Assembly: GCF_030124145.1 (NCBI RefSeq)
Contig: NZ_JASKMS010000049.1
Coordinates: 1 to 34,212 of the forward strand
Source of the DNA: Streptomyces sp. 378
GTDB taxonomy: Bacteria > Actinomycetota > Actinomycetes > Streptomycetales > Streptomycetaceae
DNA: 34,212 bases
Direction: 5' to 3'
Shown here: positions 6,816 to 14,351 of the stretch, piece by piece
Position numbering within the stretch: position 1 is the first letter of the stretch
Layout of the letters: every line of letters starts with the position of its first letter
Notes under the pieces: generated by a model
Told to the model about the DNA's origin: nothing
The model's database searches: none
The model's input: only the letters and a program-made list of their open reading frames with translations
Made by a program: the position numbers and the translations under genes

Positions 6816-7694
6816 GTGACCGAACAGCAGCACCCCGGCGAGCAGCACCCGACCCCGGAATTCCCCACCCAGGACCAGTCGTACCCCGGCTGGACGGGGC
6901 CGATGGACCCGCCCCCGGACCACGGTGAGGAGTCCTACCGGGGCAGTGGCCGGCTGGCCGACCGCAAGGCCGTGATCACCGGCGGCGACTCCGGGATCGG
7001 TCGCGCGGTCGCCCTGGCGTTCGCCCGCGAGGGAGCCGATGTGCTCTTCACCCATCTGGAGGACGAGAAGGACGACGCCGCCGAGACGGTCCGGCTGATC
7101 GAGGAGGCCGGCCGACGTGCCGTGCCCGTCGCGTGCGACGTGCGCGAGGAGGAGAACTGCCGGGCCCTGATCGACCGCGCCGTGCAGGAGTTCGGCCGGA
7201 TCGACGTCCTCGTGAACAACGCCGCGTACCAGATGGCCCAGCCCGACGGCATCGAGGCGATCACCACCGAACAGTTCGACCGGGTGCTGCGCACCAACCT
7301 GTACGGCATGTTCTGGCTGTGCAAGCTGGCCCTGCCGCACATCCCGGAGGGCGGCAGCATCATCAACTCCACCTCGGTGCAGGCGTACAAGCCCAGTCCG
7401 CATCTGCTGGACTACGCGACGACGAAGGGCGCGATCGTCACGTTCACGCAGGGGCTGGCGCAGATGCTGATCGAGAAGGGCATCCGCGTCAACGCGGTCG
7501 CACCGGGCCCGGTCTGGACGCCGCTGATCCCGGCGACCCTGCCGGACACGCAGACGTTCGGCAAGCAGGCCCCGATCGGACGGCCGGCGCAGCCCGCCGA
7601 GATGGCTCCGGCGTACGTCTTCCTCGCCTCGCAGGAGGCGTCGTACATCACCGCCGAGATCGTCAACGCGACGGGCGGGACGCCGCTGCCGTAA
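6816..7694 (+). CDS. Short-chain dehydrogenase/reductase (SDR)
   Basis: The 292-residue classical SDR has a hydrophilic Pro/Gln-rich N-terminal extension of about 45 residues. The cofactor motif TGGDSGIGRA follows, then the NNAA motif and the catalytic triad in STSVQAY and DYATTKGA (Ser, YxxxK). The N-terminal extension and sequence type match the YhdF/YtfG-like stress-associated NAD(P) dehydrogenases (general stress protein 39 group). GTG 6816 is preceded by AAGGAGG at ideal spacing. Length is normal for this subgroup. The dyad-rich leader suggests regulated expression. Physiological substrate unknown; oxidation of a sugar or alcohol is likely. Confidence 0.92.
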   Translation: MTEQQHPGEQHPTPEFPTQDQSYPGWTGPMDPPPDHGEESYRGSGRLADRKAVITGGDSGIGRAVALAFAREGADVLFTHLEDEKDDAAETVRLIEEAGRRAVPVACDVREEENCRALIDRAVQEFGRIDVLVNNAAYQMAQPDGIEAITTEQFDRVLRTNLYGMFWLCKLALPHIPEGGSIINSTSVQAYKPSPHLLDYATTKGAIVTFTQGLAQMLIEKGIRVNAVAPGPVWTPLIPATLPDTQTFGKQAPIGRPAQPAEMAPAYVFLASQEASYITAEIVNATGGTPLP

Positions 7695-7759
7695 CCACCG
7701 GGGACGGCCACCGGAAAACCCCGGGCCCGCGGAGCGCTCCTTGCGGCAGACTCGGCGCC

Positions 7760-8488
7760 ATGGAGACCGCCGAGTTCCTTCAGACCCTGGAGACGGAAGG
7801 CCGGTTGCTCGCCGCAGCCGCCGAGGAGGCCGGGACGGACACCACGGTGCCCACCTGCCCGAAGTGGCAGGTGGGCGATCTGTTGCGGCACACCGGCGCG
7901 GTGCACCGCTGGGCCGCCGCCTACGTCGCGGAGCGGAGCACCGAACGCCGCCCGCTGGTGGAACCCACCGGCCTCGACGGCGCGGAGCTCGTGGCCTGGT
8001 ACCGCGACAGCCACCGGCATCTCGTCGGCACGCTGGCCGGTGCCGCGCCCGACGTGGAGTGCTTCACCTTTCTGCCCGCGTCGTCCCCGCTGGCCTTCTG
8101 GGCCCGGCGGCAGGCGCACGAGACGGCCGTGCACCGGGTCGACGCGGAGTCCGCACGCGGCGGCAGCCCGACGCCCGTCACCCCCGAGTTCGCGACCGAC
8201 GGCATCGACGAACTGCTGCGCGGCTTCCACGCCCGCTCCAGGAGCCGGGTACGCACCCCTGAGGCGCGCGTCCTGCGGATACGCACCGAGGACACCGGCG
8301 TGGTGTGGACGGTACGGCTGTCGCCGGAGCCGCCCGTGACCACGCGGGACGCGTCCGCGGAGGCCGCGTGCGAACTGTCCGGCCCGGCCGAGCAGTTGTA
8401 TCTGGCGCTGTGGAACCGCGCTCCCCTGCCGAACGTCACGGGCGATCGGGCGCTCGCCACGCTGTGGCGGGAGACGTCGGGGATCTGA
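7760..8488 (+). CDS. Maleylpyruvate-isomerase-family mycothiol-dependent enzyme
   Basis: The 242-residue protein has the DinB-like four-helix N-terminal domain of mycothiol-dependent maleylpyruvate isomerases. Putative metal ligands are H44 in LLRHTGAVHRW and the E121-x3-H125 pair in QAHETAVHRVDAE, matching the family's H/E/H pattern. A small C-terminal domain completes it. Such enzymes use mycothiol, the actinobacterial thiol, in detoxification or isomerisation. ATG 7760 has no clear Shine-Dalgarno; a -10-like CAGACT (7747-7752) ends seven bases before it, suggesting a leaderless transcript. A hairpin follows the stop codon. Substrate unknown. Confidence 0.85.
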   Translation: METAEFLQTLETEGRLLAAAAEEAGTDTTVPTCPKWQVGDLLRHTGAVHRWAAAYVAERSTERRPLVEPTGLDGAELVAWYRDSHRHLVGTLAGAAPDVECFTFLPASSPLAFWARRQAHETAVHRVDAESARGGSPTPVTPEFATDGIDELLRGFHARSRSRVRTPEARVLRIRTEDTGVVWTVRLSPEPPVTTRDASAEAACELSGPAEQLYLALWNRAPLPNVTGDRALATLWRETSGI

Positions 8489-8496
8489 GCGCCCGG

Positions 8497-8516
8497 CCGA
8501 CGGGGTCAGCCGTCGG
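8497..8516 (+). terminator. Hairpin after the mycothiol-dependent enzyme gene
   Basis: CCGACGG and CCGTCGG form a perfect 7-bp stem with a six-base loop, starting eight bases after the stop codon at 8488. There is no T-run. Confidence 0.55.
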
Positions 8517-8564
8517 TGAATATCCCCGCCAGTACCGCGCGCCGTAGGGAAACACCTCTCCGTG

Positions 8565-8690
8565 CGGCGCGCGTCCCTTCGCCGTGAGACAGACCTTCAC
8601 GCCACGCCGGACCTCGGGGCACATGCCGCGCTCGACGAGCCCTTCCCTTTCCAGCCGCGCGAGCTGGGAGGGAAAGCAGGGCCGGGACAT
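8565..8690 (-). pseudogene. Relic of a MarR-like regulator gene
   Basis: About 42 codons read MSRPCFPSQLARLEREGLVE, then RGMCPEVRRGVKVCLTAKGR. This is the recognition helix and wing of a MarR-family winged-helix protein. Sequence on both sides no longer resembles the family and no plausible start exists. The short open frame around it (8436-8777) is not a real gene. Confidence 0.55.
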
Positions 8691-8784
8691 GGGCTCAGTG
8701 CAGGTGGAGATGCGGGTCGGGCGGTGACACGGGCAGCGGTTCATGAGACTTGCCCGCCGGGCGCACCCCTGTTTCACTCGTCGG

Positions 8785-9069
8785 ATGACCAGTCACGGGG
8801 GACGGCGTACCCAGGCCGAACGCGACGCGATCACCGTCGAGATCGGGTACGCGCTGTGCAGTGCGGCCTTCGCCGCCGCGGTGGTGTTCGGGGCCGTGGC
8901 CGGGCCCGCGCTGCTCTTCGACCTGCCGGGTACGCCGGAGCGCCTGCTGCTGCGCGCGGGTCTGGTGCTGGCGCCGGTGCTCTTCACCGCCCGGGTGGTC
9001 AGTGTGCTGGTCCGCTTCCAGAAGGCCGATCAGCACAGCCGGCCCGGGGGCACCAGCCCCGACTCGTAG
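8785..9069 (+). CDS. DUF6332-family small membrane protein
   Basis: The 94-residue protein starts MTSHGGRRTQAERDAITVEIG, the conserved beginning I associate with DUF6332 proteins of Streptomyces. Two transmembrane helices follow (about residues 24-44 and 55-74), so it should sit in the cytoplasmic membrane with both ends inside. Function unknown. ATG 8785 is preferred over the in-frame ATG 8743 because the extra 14 residues are not conserved-looking. No clear Shine-Dalgarno; TTCACT six bases upstream could be a leaderless -10. The last roughly 13 codons lie antisense to a decayed LuxR-type gene, so the C-terminal tail is probably not ancestral. Confidence 0.7.
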   Translation: MTSHGGRRTQAERDAITVEIGYALCSAAFAAAVVFGAVAGPALLFDLPGTPERLLLRAGLVLAPVLFTARVVSVLVRFQKADQHSRPGGTSPDS

Positions 9070-9188
9070 GCGAGCACGCCCAGTTGGGCCCGGTCACGGG
9101 CCCCGAGTCTCACCATCGTGCGGCTCACGCGGGTCTTCGCGGTGAGCGGGCTGACGACCGGGCGGCGGGCGGTCTCCTCGTTGCGCCA
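9030..9188 (-). pseudogene. C-terminal relic of a NarL/LuxR-type response regulator
   Basis: The final 52 codons of a minus-strand frame contain NEETARRPVVSPLTAKTRVS, then RTMVRLGARDRAQLGVLAYE and SGLVPPG. This is the DNA-binding helix-turn-helix and C-terminal tail typical of Streptomyces NarL-family response regulators. The receiver domain is absent and upstream sequence is unrelated and repeat-rich. The relic overlaps the 3' end of the DUF6332-like gene by 40 bp. Confidence 0.7.
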
Positions 9189-9495
9189 GGGCCACCGGGG
9201 CGCCCGCCTTCCCACCGGTCCCACCGCGCGGGCCCGTGCCGCCGCCACTGCGGCGGCCCGCCCCGCGCGCGCTGCTCGTCCATACCGGCCACGCCGGACG
9301 CCGCGCCCCCGCGGCGGCGTCGCCCCGGCGTGGTGGTCACGCGTACTCCCCGGGAAGCAGAGCCGCCCCTCCCGTGCCGCTCGACGCCGTCCGCGCCGAC
9401 GACGCGAGGCACGACCGGTGCCGGGCCCCAGGTCATGCTCGGCCACTCGCCGACTAGGGTGCGGCGGGCCGGCGGGCCCATCGTGCGGCGGCGGC
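9070..9495. other. 426-bp region without an intact gene
   Basis: The left third is the response-regulator relic. A perfect hairpin GCCGCCGC-CACT-GCGGCGGC lies at 9238-9257, and CGCGG-rich inverted sequence lies near 9296-9322. Translations in all frames are Arg/Ala/Pro-rich with no recognisable motif. The region also serves as the downstream side of the TetR gene. Confidence 0.55.
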
Positions 9496-10188
9496 TCACG
9501 CGGGCCCGGGCATCAGCCCCACCCCCCGGGCGAGTTGCCCCACCGCGTGCCGGAAGAACGCCTCCCGGTCCTCCACCATCCGGTTGAACTGGCCGAACAC
9601 CTCGAAGCTGACCAGTCCGTACAGCTGGGCCCATGCCGCGACGAGTGCGGTCACGACCTCCAGCGGGACGTCGGGCGCGAAGTCGACGGCCATTCGTTCG
9701 GCCTCGGAGCGCAGGCCGTCCGGCAGCGAGGGCCGGGCAAGGCCCGGACCCTGATGGGCGTCGCGCGCTATGCCGATGAGCAGGAGGCCCACCCGGGCGG
9801 CGGCCGGAACGGTCGTGTCGGGGGCGGTGTAGCCGGGGACCGGCGATCCGTAGATCAGCGCGTACTCGTGCGGGTGCTCCAGCGCCCAGCCCCGCACCGC
9901 CTCACACACCGCGATCCAGCGCTCGAAGGGGTCGGCGGTGTCGTCGTGGGCCGCCTCGGCGCTCTCCCCCAGCGAGTCGTAGGCGTCGATGATGAGGGCG
10001 GTCAGCAGGTCGTCACGGCTGGGGAAGTAGCGGTACAGGGCGGAGGAGACCATACCGAGCTCACGGGCCACGGCCCGCAGGGAGAGCCGGGCGGCGCCCT
10101 CCGCCGCGAGTTGCCTGCGGGCCTCGTCCTTGATGGCCGCGGTGACTTCGATCCTGGCCCGGGCACGGGCGCCGTGTGCGGTGCTCAT
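9496..10188 (-). CDS. TetR-family transcriptional regulator (WHG-type C-terminal domain)
   Basis: The 230-residue protein has a TetR N-terminal helix-turn-helix (about residues 11-60; LSLRAVARELGMVSSALYRYF holds the recognition helix). The C-terminal ligand domain is of the TetR_C_33/WHG type, with WALEHPHEYALIYGSPVPGY as its hallmark. ATG 10188 is taken because the family starts shortly before the Arg-rich lead-in to helix 1; the frame is open further upstream. It is divergent from the nitroreductase gene, and three copies of a GAGCAGTGCTC-type dyad lie between them. It probably represses itself and the nitroreductase. Ligand unknown. Confidence 0.92.
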   Translation of the reverse strand: MSTAHGARARARIEVTAAIKDEARRQLAAEGAARLSLRAVARELGMVSSALYRYFPSRDDLLTALIIDAYDSLGESAEAAHDDTADPFERWIAVCEAVRGWALEHPHEYALIYGSPVPGYTAPDTTVPAAARVGLLLIGIARDAHQGPGLARPSLPDGLRSEAERMAVDFAPDVPLEVVTALVAAWAQLYGLVSFEVFGQFNRMVEDREAFFRHAVGQLARGVGLMPGPA

Positions 10189-10212
10189 GCCCGGCAGTCT
10201 CCCATGAGAGCG

Positions 10213-10319
10213 GAGCAGTGCACACAAAAGAGAGCGCCGGACAAAAAAGAGAGCAGTGCTCTTGCAATCGCTCACCCTGCCCGGGCAGACTGGGGCCGAA
10301 GAGAGCGAGAGCAGTGCTC
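10213..10319. promoter_or_regulatory. Triple TetR-type operator with divergent promoter
   Basis: Three related dyads are present: GAGCAGTGCAC (10213-10223), the perfect 13-bp odd palindrome AGAGCAGTGCTCT (10250-10262), and GAGCAGTGCTC (10309-10319). The plus-strand promoter fits between the second and third: -35 TTGCAA (10262-10267), 18 bp, -10 CAGACT (10286-10291). The second site touches the -35 and the third covers the expected early transcript, an arrangement suited to repression by the adjacent TetR protein (inference). Confidence 0.75.
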
Positions 10320-10359
10320 ACACAAGAGAGCACCGCTTCGCCGCAGACGAGGGGTCCAC

Positions 10360-10809
10360 ATGTCCACGCACGTGCAGAAGCCCGGCTGGTTCACCGTCAA
10401 CGTCCTCAACCGTCTCGTGGCCTGGCTGACCCGCCGCGGCATCAGCGTCTGGGGCTCGCGCGTCCTCGCCGTCCGCGGCCGCAAGAGCGGCCAGTGGCGC
10501 ACCACGCCGGTCAACCTGCTGACCCTGGACGGCAAGCAGTACCTGGTCGCCCCCCGCGGCCATGTGCAGTGGACGCGCAACCTGCGCGCCGCGGGCGGCG
10601 GTGAACTCCACCTCGGCAGGCGTGTGGACAGCTTCACCGCGACCGAGGTGAGCGACGACGACAAGGCGCCGGTCCTGCGCGCCTACCTCAAGCGCTGGAA
10701 GGCGGAGGTCGGGGTCTTCTTCAACGGAGTCGGCCCCGGCTCCACGGACGACCAGCTGCGCCGCATCGCCCCGGACCACCCGGTCTTCGAGATCACCCCG
10801 ACGAGCTGA
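10360..10809 (+). CDS. Nitroreductase-family deazaflavin (F420)-dependent oxidoreductase
   Basis: The 149-residue protein belongs to the Ddn-like split-barrel family that uses the deazaflavin F420. Family signs are the N-terminal amphipathic helix (FTVNVLNRLVAWLTRRG), GRKSGQWRTTPVNLL and YLVAPRGHVQWTRNLRAAGG. The family reduces diverse substrates, including nitroimidazoles and quinones. ATG 10360 follows GAGGGG. The gene is divergent from a TetR regulator and its promoter is flanked by that regulator's probable operators, so it is likely induced by a xenobiotic or quinone-like ligand. Its 3' end overlaps the convergent flavoprotein gene by 17 bp. Confidence 0.92.
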   Translation: MSTHVQKPGWFTVNVLNRLVAWLTRRGISVWGSRVLAVRGRKSGQWRTTPVNLLTLDGKQYLVAPRGHVQWTRNLRAAGGGELHLGRRVDSFTATEVSDDDKAPVLRAYLKRWKAEVGVFFNGVGPGSTDDQLRRIAPDHPVFEITPTS

Positions 10810-12034
10810 CCTCGCCGTCCGCCGCGGGACGGCGGTCCAGCGCGGACAGGGCCCGCTGGGCCACCGGGTACGAACGGACGATCTCGCCCAGCGACGTCGA
10901 CCCCTGCGTGATCTCCTTGAACGCCTTCCAGGCCGGACGCAAGCCCGTCAACGCCGCGTGGAACAGCCCGGGACGGCGCTCGAACGCCGTCAGCAGCCGC
11001 TTGCCGACACTCATCTCCACTCCGAGCCCGGCCTTCACGGCGAACGCGTAGTTGAGGGCCTGCCGACGCGTGTCCACCGCGTCGTGCGCCTCGGCGATCC
11101 GCACCGCCCACTCCCCCGCCAGCCGGCCCGACCGCAGCGCGAAGGAGATGCCCTCACGGGTCCAGGGCTCCAGCAGTCCCGCCGCGTCACCGCACACCAG
11201 CACCCGTCCGCGCGAGAGCGGGGAATCGTCGGCGCGGCATCGGGTCAGGTGCCCCGAGGAGATGCTCGGCTCGAAGCCGGCGAGGCCCAGGCGGCCGATG
11301 AACTCCTCCAGGTACCGCTTCGTCGCGGCGCCCTCGCCCCGGGCCGAGATCACCCCGACCGTCAGGGTGTCGCCCTTGGGGAAGACCCAGCCGTAACTGC
11401 CGGGCATGGGGCCCCAGTCGATGAGCACCCGGCCCTTCCAGTCCTCGGCGACGGTCTCCGGCACCGGGATCTCCGCCTCCAGGCCGAGATCCACCTGGCC
11501 GAGCTTGACCCCGACATGCGCCCCTATGCGGCTGGCACTGCCGTCCGCCCCGACGACGGCCCGTGCCAGCACGACCTCGCCGCCCTGGAGGACCACGGCG
11601 ACCGTGCGCCGGTCCGGCACCGACGAGCCGTGCTGTTCGACCCGCTGGACCGTGACACCCGTGCGCAGCTCGGCGCCCGCCTTCTGCGCGTGCTCGACGA
11701 GCTGCTGGTCGAACTCGGGCCGGTTGATCAGCCCGAACAGCATCTGCCGGGACCGCCGCGTGCGCGTGAAGCGGCCGTTGTTCGAGAACGTCACCGCGTG
11801 CACCCGGTCCCGGAGAGGCAGCTCGAAGCCGGGCGGCAGCGCGTCACGCGAGGGACCGATGATGCCGCCGCCACACGTCTTGTACCGCGGCAGCTCCGCC
11901 TTCTCCAGCAACAGCACGCGTCTGCCCGCGACCGCCGCCGCGTACGCGGCCGAAGCGCCCGCGGGTCCCGCGCCCACCACGACGACGTCCCACACCTGGC
12001 GCACGTCGTCCGCCGAAGAGTTCTCGCTGCTCAC
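10793..12034 (-). CDS. Geranylgeranyl-reductase-family FAD-dependent oxidoreductase
   Basis: The 413-residue flavoprotein has the FAD motif VVVGAGPAGASAAYAA (about residues 18-33), RYKTCGGGI, VGADGSASRIG in mid-sequence and the second FAD motif RVLVCGDAAGLLEPWTREG (about 289-307). This pattern defines geranylgeranyl reductases, which hydrogenate prenyl chains of lipids or quinones, and related halogenase-like monooxygenases. The GTG start at 12034 has a weak GGGAG further upstream than usual. It is convergent with the nitroreductase (17-bp overlap) and divergent from the dipeptidase. Reduction of menaquinone side chains or a terpenoid is plausible but not shown. Confidence 0.88.
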   Translation of the reverse strand: MSSENSSADDVRQVWDVVVVGAGPAGASAAYAAAVAGRRVLLLEKAELPRYKTCGGGIIGPSRDALPPGFELPLRDRVHAVTFSNNGRFTRTRRSRQMLFGLINRPEFDQQLVEHAQKAGAELRTGVTVQRVEQHGSSVPDRRTVAVVLQGGEVVLARAVVGADGSASRIGAHVGVKLGQVDLGLEAEIPVPETVAEDWKGRVLIDWGPMPGSYGWVFPKGDTLTVGVISARGEGAATKRYLEEFIGRLGLAGFEPSISSGHLTRCRADDSPLSRGRVLVCGDAAGLLEPWTREGISFALRSGRLAGEWAVRIAEAHDAVDTRRQALNYAFAVKAGLGVEMSVGKRLLTAFERRPGLFHAALTGLRPAWKAFKEITQGSTSLGEIVRSYPVAQRALSALDRRPAADGEVSSSG

Positions 12035-12072
12035 GATGGTCTACTGCTCCCGATCAAGCCGCCTGCCGCTGT

Positions 12073-12116
12073 CTCCCGCATCCTACGGCGGCGGTCACCG
12101 CAGGCCGCTGTGGGAG
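12073..12116. promoter_or_regulatory. Stem-loop and dyad in the divergent intergenic region
   Basis: CTCCCGCA (12073-12080) pairs with TGTGGGAG (12109-12116) with one mismatch, and GCGGC/GCCGC pair inside it. It lies between the divergent flavoprotein and dipeptidase genes. A second small dyad, GTACC-GAGA-GGTAC, lies at 12174-12187 nearer the dipeptidase. Either could be a regulator site; neither matches a motif I know. Confidence 0.35.
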
Positions 12117-12224
12117 GATCGGCGACGTGGGTGGCCCTTACACGGGGCCGCGCCCGCACCACACGATCACCGCGTACCGAGAGGTACGCATCCGTACAAC
12201 GTCGCACCCACGAGGAGCGTGCCC

Positions 12225-13580
12225 ATGCCGTCGAATCCGGTCGCCGAAACCGTCGCCTCGCTGATGCCCAGGGCGAGGGAAGAGCTCACCGAACTGGTGG
12301 CCTTCCGGTCGGTGGCGGACTTCGACCAGTTCCCGAGGAGCGAGTCCGAGGGCGCCGCCCGCTGGGTCGCCGACGCGCTCACCGCCGAGGGGTTCGAGGA
12401 CGTGGCCCTGCTCGACACCCCCGACGGCACCCAGTCGGTCTACGGCTTCCTGCCCGGGCCGGCGGGCGCGAAGACCGTTCTGCTCTACGCCCACTACGAC
12501 GTGCAGCCGCCGCTGGACGAGGCCGCCTGGACGACCCCGCCCTTCGAGCTGACCGAGCGGGACGGGCGCTGGTACGGGCGCGGGGCCGCCGACTGCAAGG
12601 GTGGCCTGATCATGCACCTGCTGGCGCTGCGCGCGCTGAAGGCGAACGGCGGCGTTCCCGTCCATGTGAAGGTGATCGCCGAGGGCTCGGAGGAGATGGG
12701 CACGGGCGGCCTTGAGCGGTACGCCGAACAACACCCCGGCCTGCTGGAGGCGGACACCATCGTGATCGGCGACGCGGGCAACTTCCGCGTCGGCCTGCCG
12801 ACCGTCACCTCCACCCTGCGCGGCATGACCATGGTGCGCCTCCAGGTCGACACGCTCGCGGGCAATCTGCACTCGGGCCAGTTCGGCGGTGCCGCGCCCG
12901 ACGCGCTGGCCGCCCTCATCCGCGTGCTGGACTCGCTGCGCGCCGAGGACGGTTCGACGACCGTCGAGGGGCTCTCGGGTGACGCGGCCTGGGAGGGGTT
13001 GCAGTACGAGGAGGAGCAGTTCCGCCAGGACGCCAAGGTCCTGGAGGGCGTCGAGCTGATCGGGTCCGGGACGGTCGCCGACCGCATCTGGGCACGGCCG
13101 GCCGTCACGGTCATCGGCATCGACTGCCCGCCCGTGGTCGGGGCCACCCCGTCCGTGCAGGCCCGTGCCCGGGCGCTGATCAGCCTGCGGGTGCCGCCGG
13201 GCGTGGACGCGGGTGAGGCGACCAAGCTGCTCCAGGCGCACCTGGAGGCACATACGCCGTGGGGCGCACGGATCAGCTGCGAGCAGATCGGCCAGGGCCA
13301 GCCCTTCAGCGCCGACACCACCAGCCCGGCGTACCGGGCCATGGCGGACGCGATGGCGGTGGCCTACCCCGGGCAGGACATGCAGTACGCGGGCCAGGGC
13401 GGCTCCATCCCGCTGTGCAACACGCTGGCCGCCCTCTACCCGCGAGCGGAGATCCTGCTCATCGGGCTGAGCGAGCCGGAGGCCCAGATCCACGCGGTGA
13501 ACGAGAGCGTCTGTCCCGAGGAACTGGAGCGTCTGTCGGTGGCGGAGGCGCTGTTCCTGCGCACCTACGCGGCGAACTGA
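12225..13580 (+). CDS. M20-family dipeptidase (zinc metallopeptidase)
   Basis: The 451-residue cytosolic protein is an M20 peptidase. Metal and catalytic residues are visible in LLYAHYDVQPP (His and Asp), GRGAADCKGG (bridging Asp), AEGSEEMG (catalytic and metal Glu), VIGDAGN (metal Asp) and QIHAVNE near the C-terminus (last His). The dimerisation domain begins at HSGQFGG. It should hydrolyse dipeptides or N-acyl amino acids using two zinc ions. ATG 12225 follows GAGGAG with seven-base spacing. A strong hairpin at 13599-13626 ends the gene. Transcribed alone. Confidence 0.93.
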   Translation: MPSNPVAETVASLMPRAREELTELVAFRSVADFDQFPRSESEGAARWVADALTAEGFEDVALLDTPDGTQSVYGFLPGPAGAKTVLLYAHYDVQPPLDEAAWTTPPFELTERDGRWYGRGAADCKGGLIMHLLALRALKANGGVPVHVKVIAEGSEEMGTGGLERYAEQHPGLLEADTIVIGDAGNFRVGLPTVTSTLRGMTMVRLQVDTLAGNLHSGQFGGAAPDALAALIRVLDSLRAEDGSTTVEGLSGDAAWEGLQYEEEQFRQDAKVLEGVELIGSGTVADRIWARPAVTVIGIDCPPVVGATPSVQARARALISLRVPPGVDAGEATKLLQAHLEAHTPWGARISCEQIGQGQPFSADTTSPAYRAMADAMAVAYPGQDMQYAGQGGSIPLCNTLAALYPRAEILLIGLSEPEAQIHAVNESVCPEELERLSVAEALFLRTYAAN

Positions 13581-13598
13581 CCGCTCTGCCCGCAGCAG

Positions 13599-13626
13599 AA
13601 GGCCCTCGCCCCCGGACGGGGGCCTT
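13599..13626 (+). terminator. Terminator after the dipeptidase gene
   Basis: AAGGCCC and GGGCCTT are perfect 7-bp arms with further C/G pairing inside, followed by TCC. The hairpin ends three bases before the -10-like box of the next gene, so termination and initiation are packed together. Confidence 0.7.
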
Positions 13627-13628
13627 CC

Positions 13629-13634
13629 TAGGGT
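13629..13634 (+). promoter_or_regulatory. Leaderless-type -10 box of the MBL-fold gene
   Basis: TAGGGT ends six bases before the ATG at 13641, the distance at which transcription would begin at the start codon. There is no Shine-Dalgarno and no good -35. Confidence 0.5.
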
Positions 13635-13640
13635 CGTCCC

Positions 13641-14351
13641 ATGGACGTCATCGAGCTGTCCCCCCGACTGCACCTGCTGCGCTTCCCGGTCGGCCAGGCC
13701 TACCTCTGGCGCGACGGCGGCGAACTGACGCTGGTCGACGCCGGCCCGGCCGGCTCCGGTGCCCCGATCGCCGAGGCGGTGACCGCCCTCGGCCGGCATC
13801 CCCGGGACGTGCGGCGAATCGTGCTCACCCACTTCCACGAGGACCACGCGGGCGGAGCGGCCGAGTTCGCCGCGCTCAGCGGCGCCGAGGTGCTGGCCCA
13901 CCGGCTGGACGCGCCCGCCGTACGGGGCGACGTCCCGGGCCCCGAGCCGTTGTTCGAGGACTGGGAGCGGCCCCTGCACGAGCAGGCGCTGAGGCTGTTG
14001 CCCCAGGGCGACCACGCCCGGCCCCGGGAGGTCACCGAGGTGTCCGGCGGCGAGGTGCTGGACATCGGCTGCGGGGCACACGTCGTGCACGTGCCGGGGC
14101 ACACGCACGGCAGCATCGCACTCCATCTCCCGCGGCACGGGGTGCTGTTCACGGGTGACACGGTCGCCGCGTCACCCGTCGACGGCACGGTGATGCCGGG
14201 GGTGTTCAACCTCGATCGCGCGCAGGTCCTCGCAGCCTGCCTGCGCCTGGCCGAACTGGAGCCGGACGTGGCCTGCTTCGGTCACGGGGAGCCGGTGACG
14301 GCGCGGGCGGCCCGGGCACTGCGGAGCGCGGCGCTCGGACGACCCGCCTAG
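13641..14351 (+). CDS. MBL-fold metallo-hydrolase
   Basis: The 236-residue protein carries the metallo-beta-lactamase motif LTHFHEDHAGG (about residues 62-72), followed by the second metal histidine in VHVPGHTHGSIALHLP, the bridging Asp in LFTGDTVAA and a final His in CFGHGEP. It resembles glyoxalase-II-like or YflN-type hydrolases acting on thioesters or similar bonds. Two metal ions are expected. The start is probably leaderless. Its TAG stop (14349-14351) overlaps the first bases of a MITE-like element, so the 3' end abuts mobile DNA. Substrate unknown. Confidence 0.9.
   Translation: MDVIELSPRLHLLRFPVGQAYLWRDGGELTLVDAGPAGSGAPIAEAVTALGRHPRDVRRIVLTHFHEDHAGGAAEFAALSGAEVLAHRLDAPAVRGDVPGPEPLFEDWERPLHEQALRLLPQGDHARPREVTEVSGGEVLDIGCGAHVVHVPGHTHGSIALHLPRHGVLFTGDTVAASPVDGTVMPGVFNLDRAQVLAACLRLAELEPDVACFGHGEPVTARAARALRSAALGRPA

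Noticed and set aside
8436..8777. 113-codon minus-strand frame as a real MarR gene
   Set aside because: Only about 42 codons resemble MarR; the dimerisation helices and first part of the winged helix are missing. Listed as a relic.
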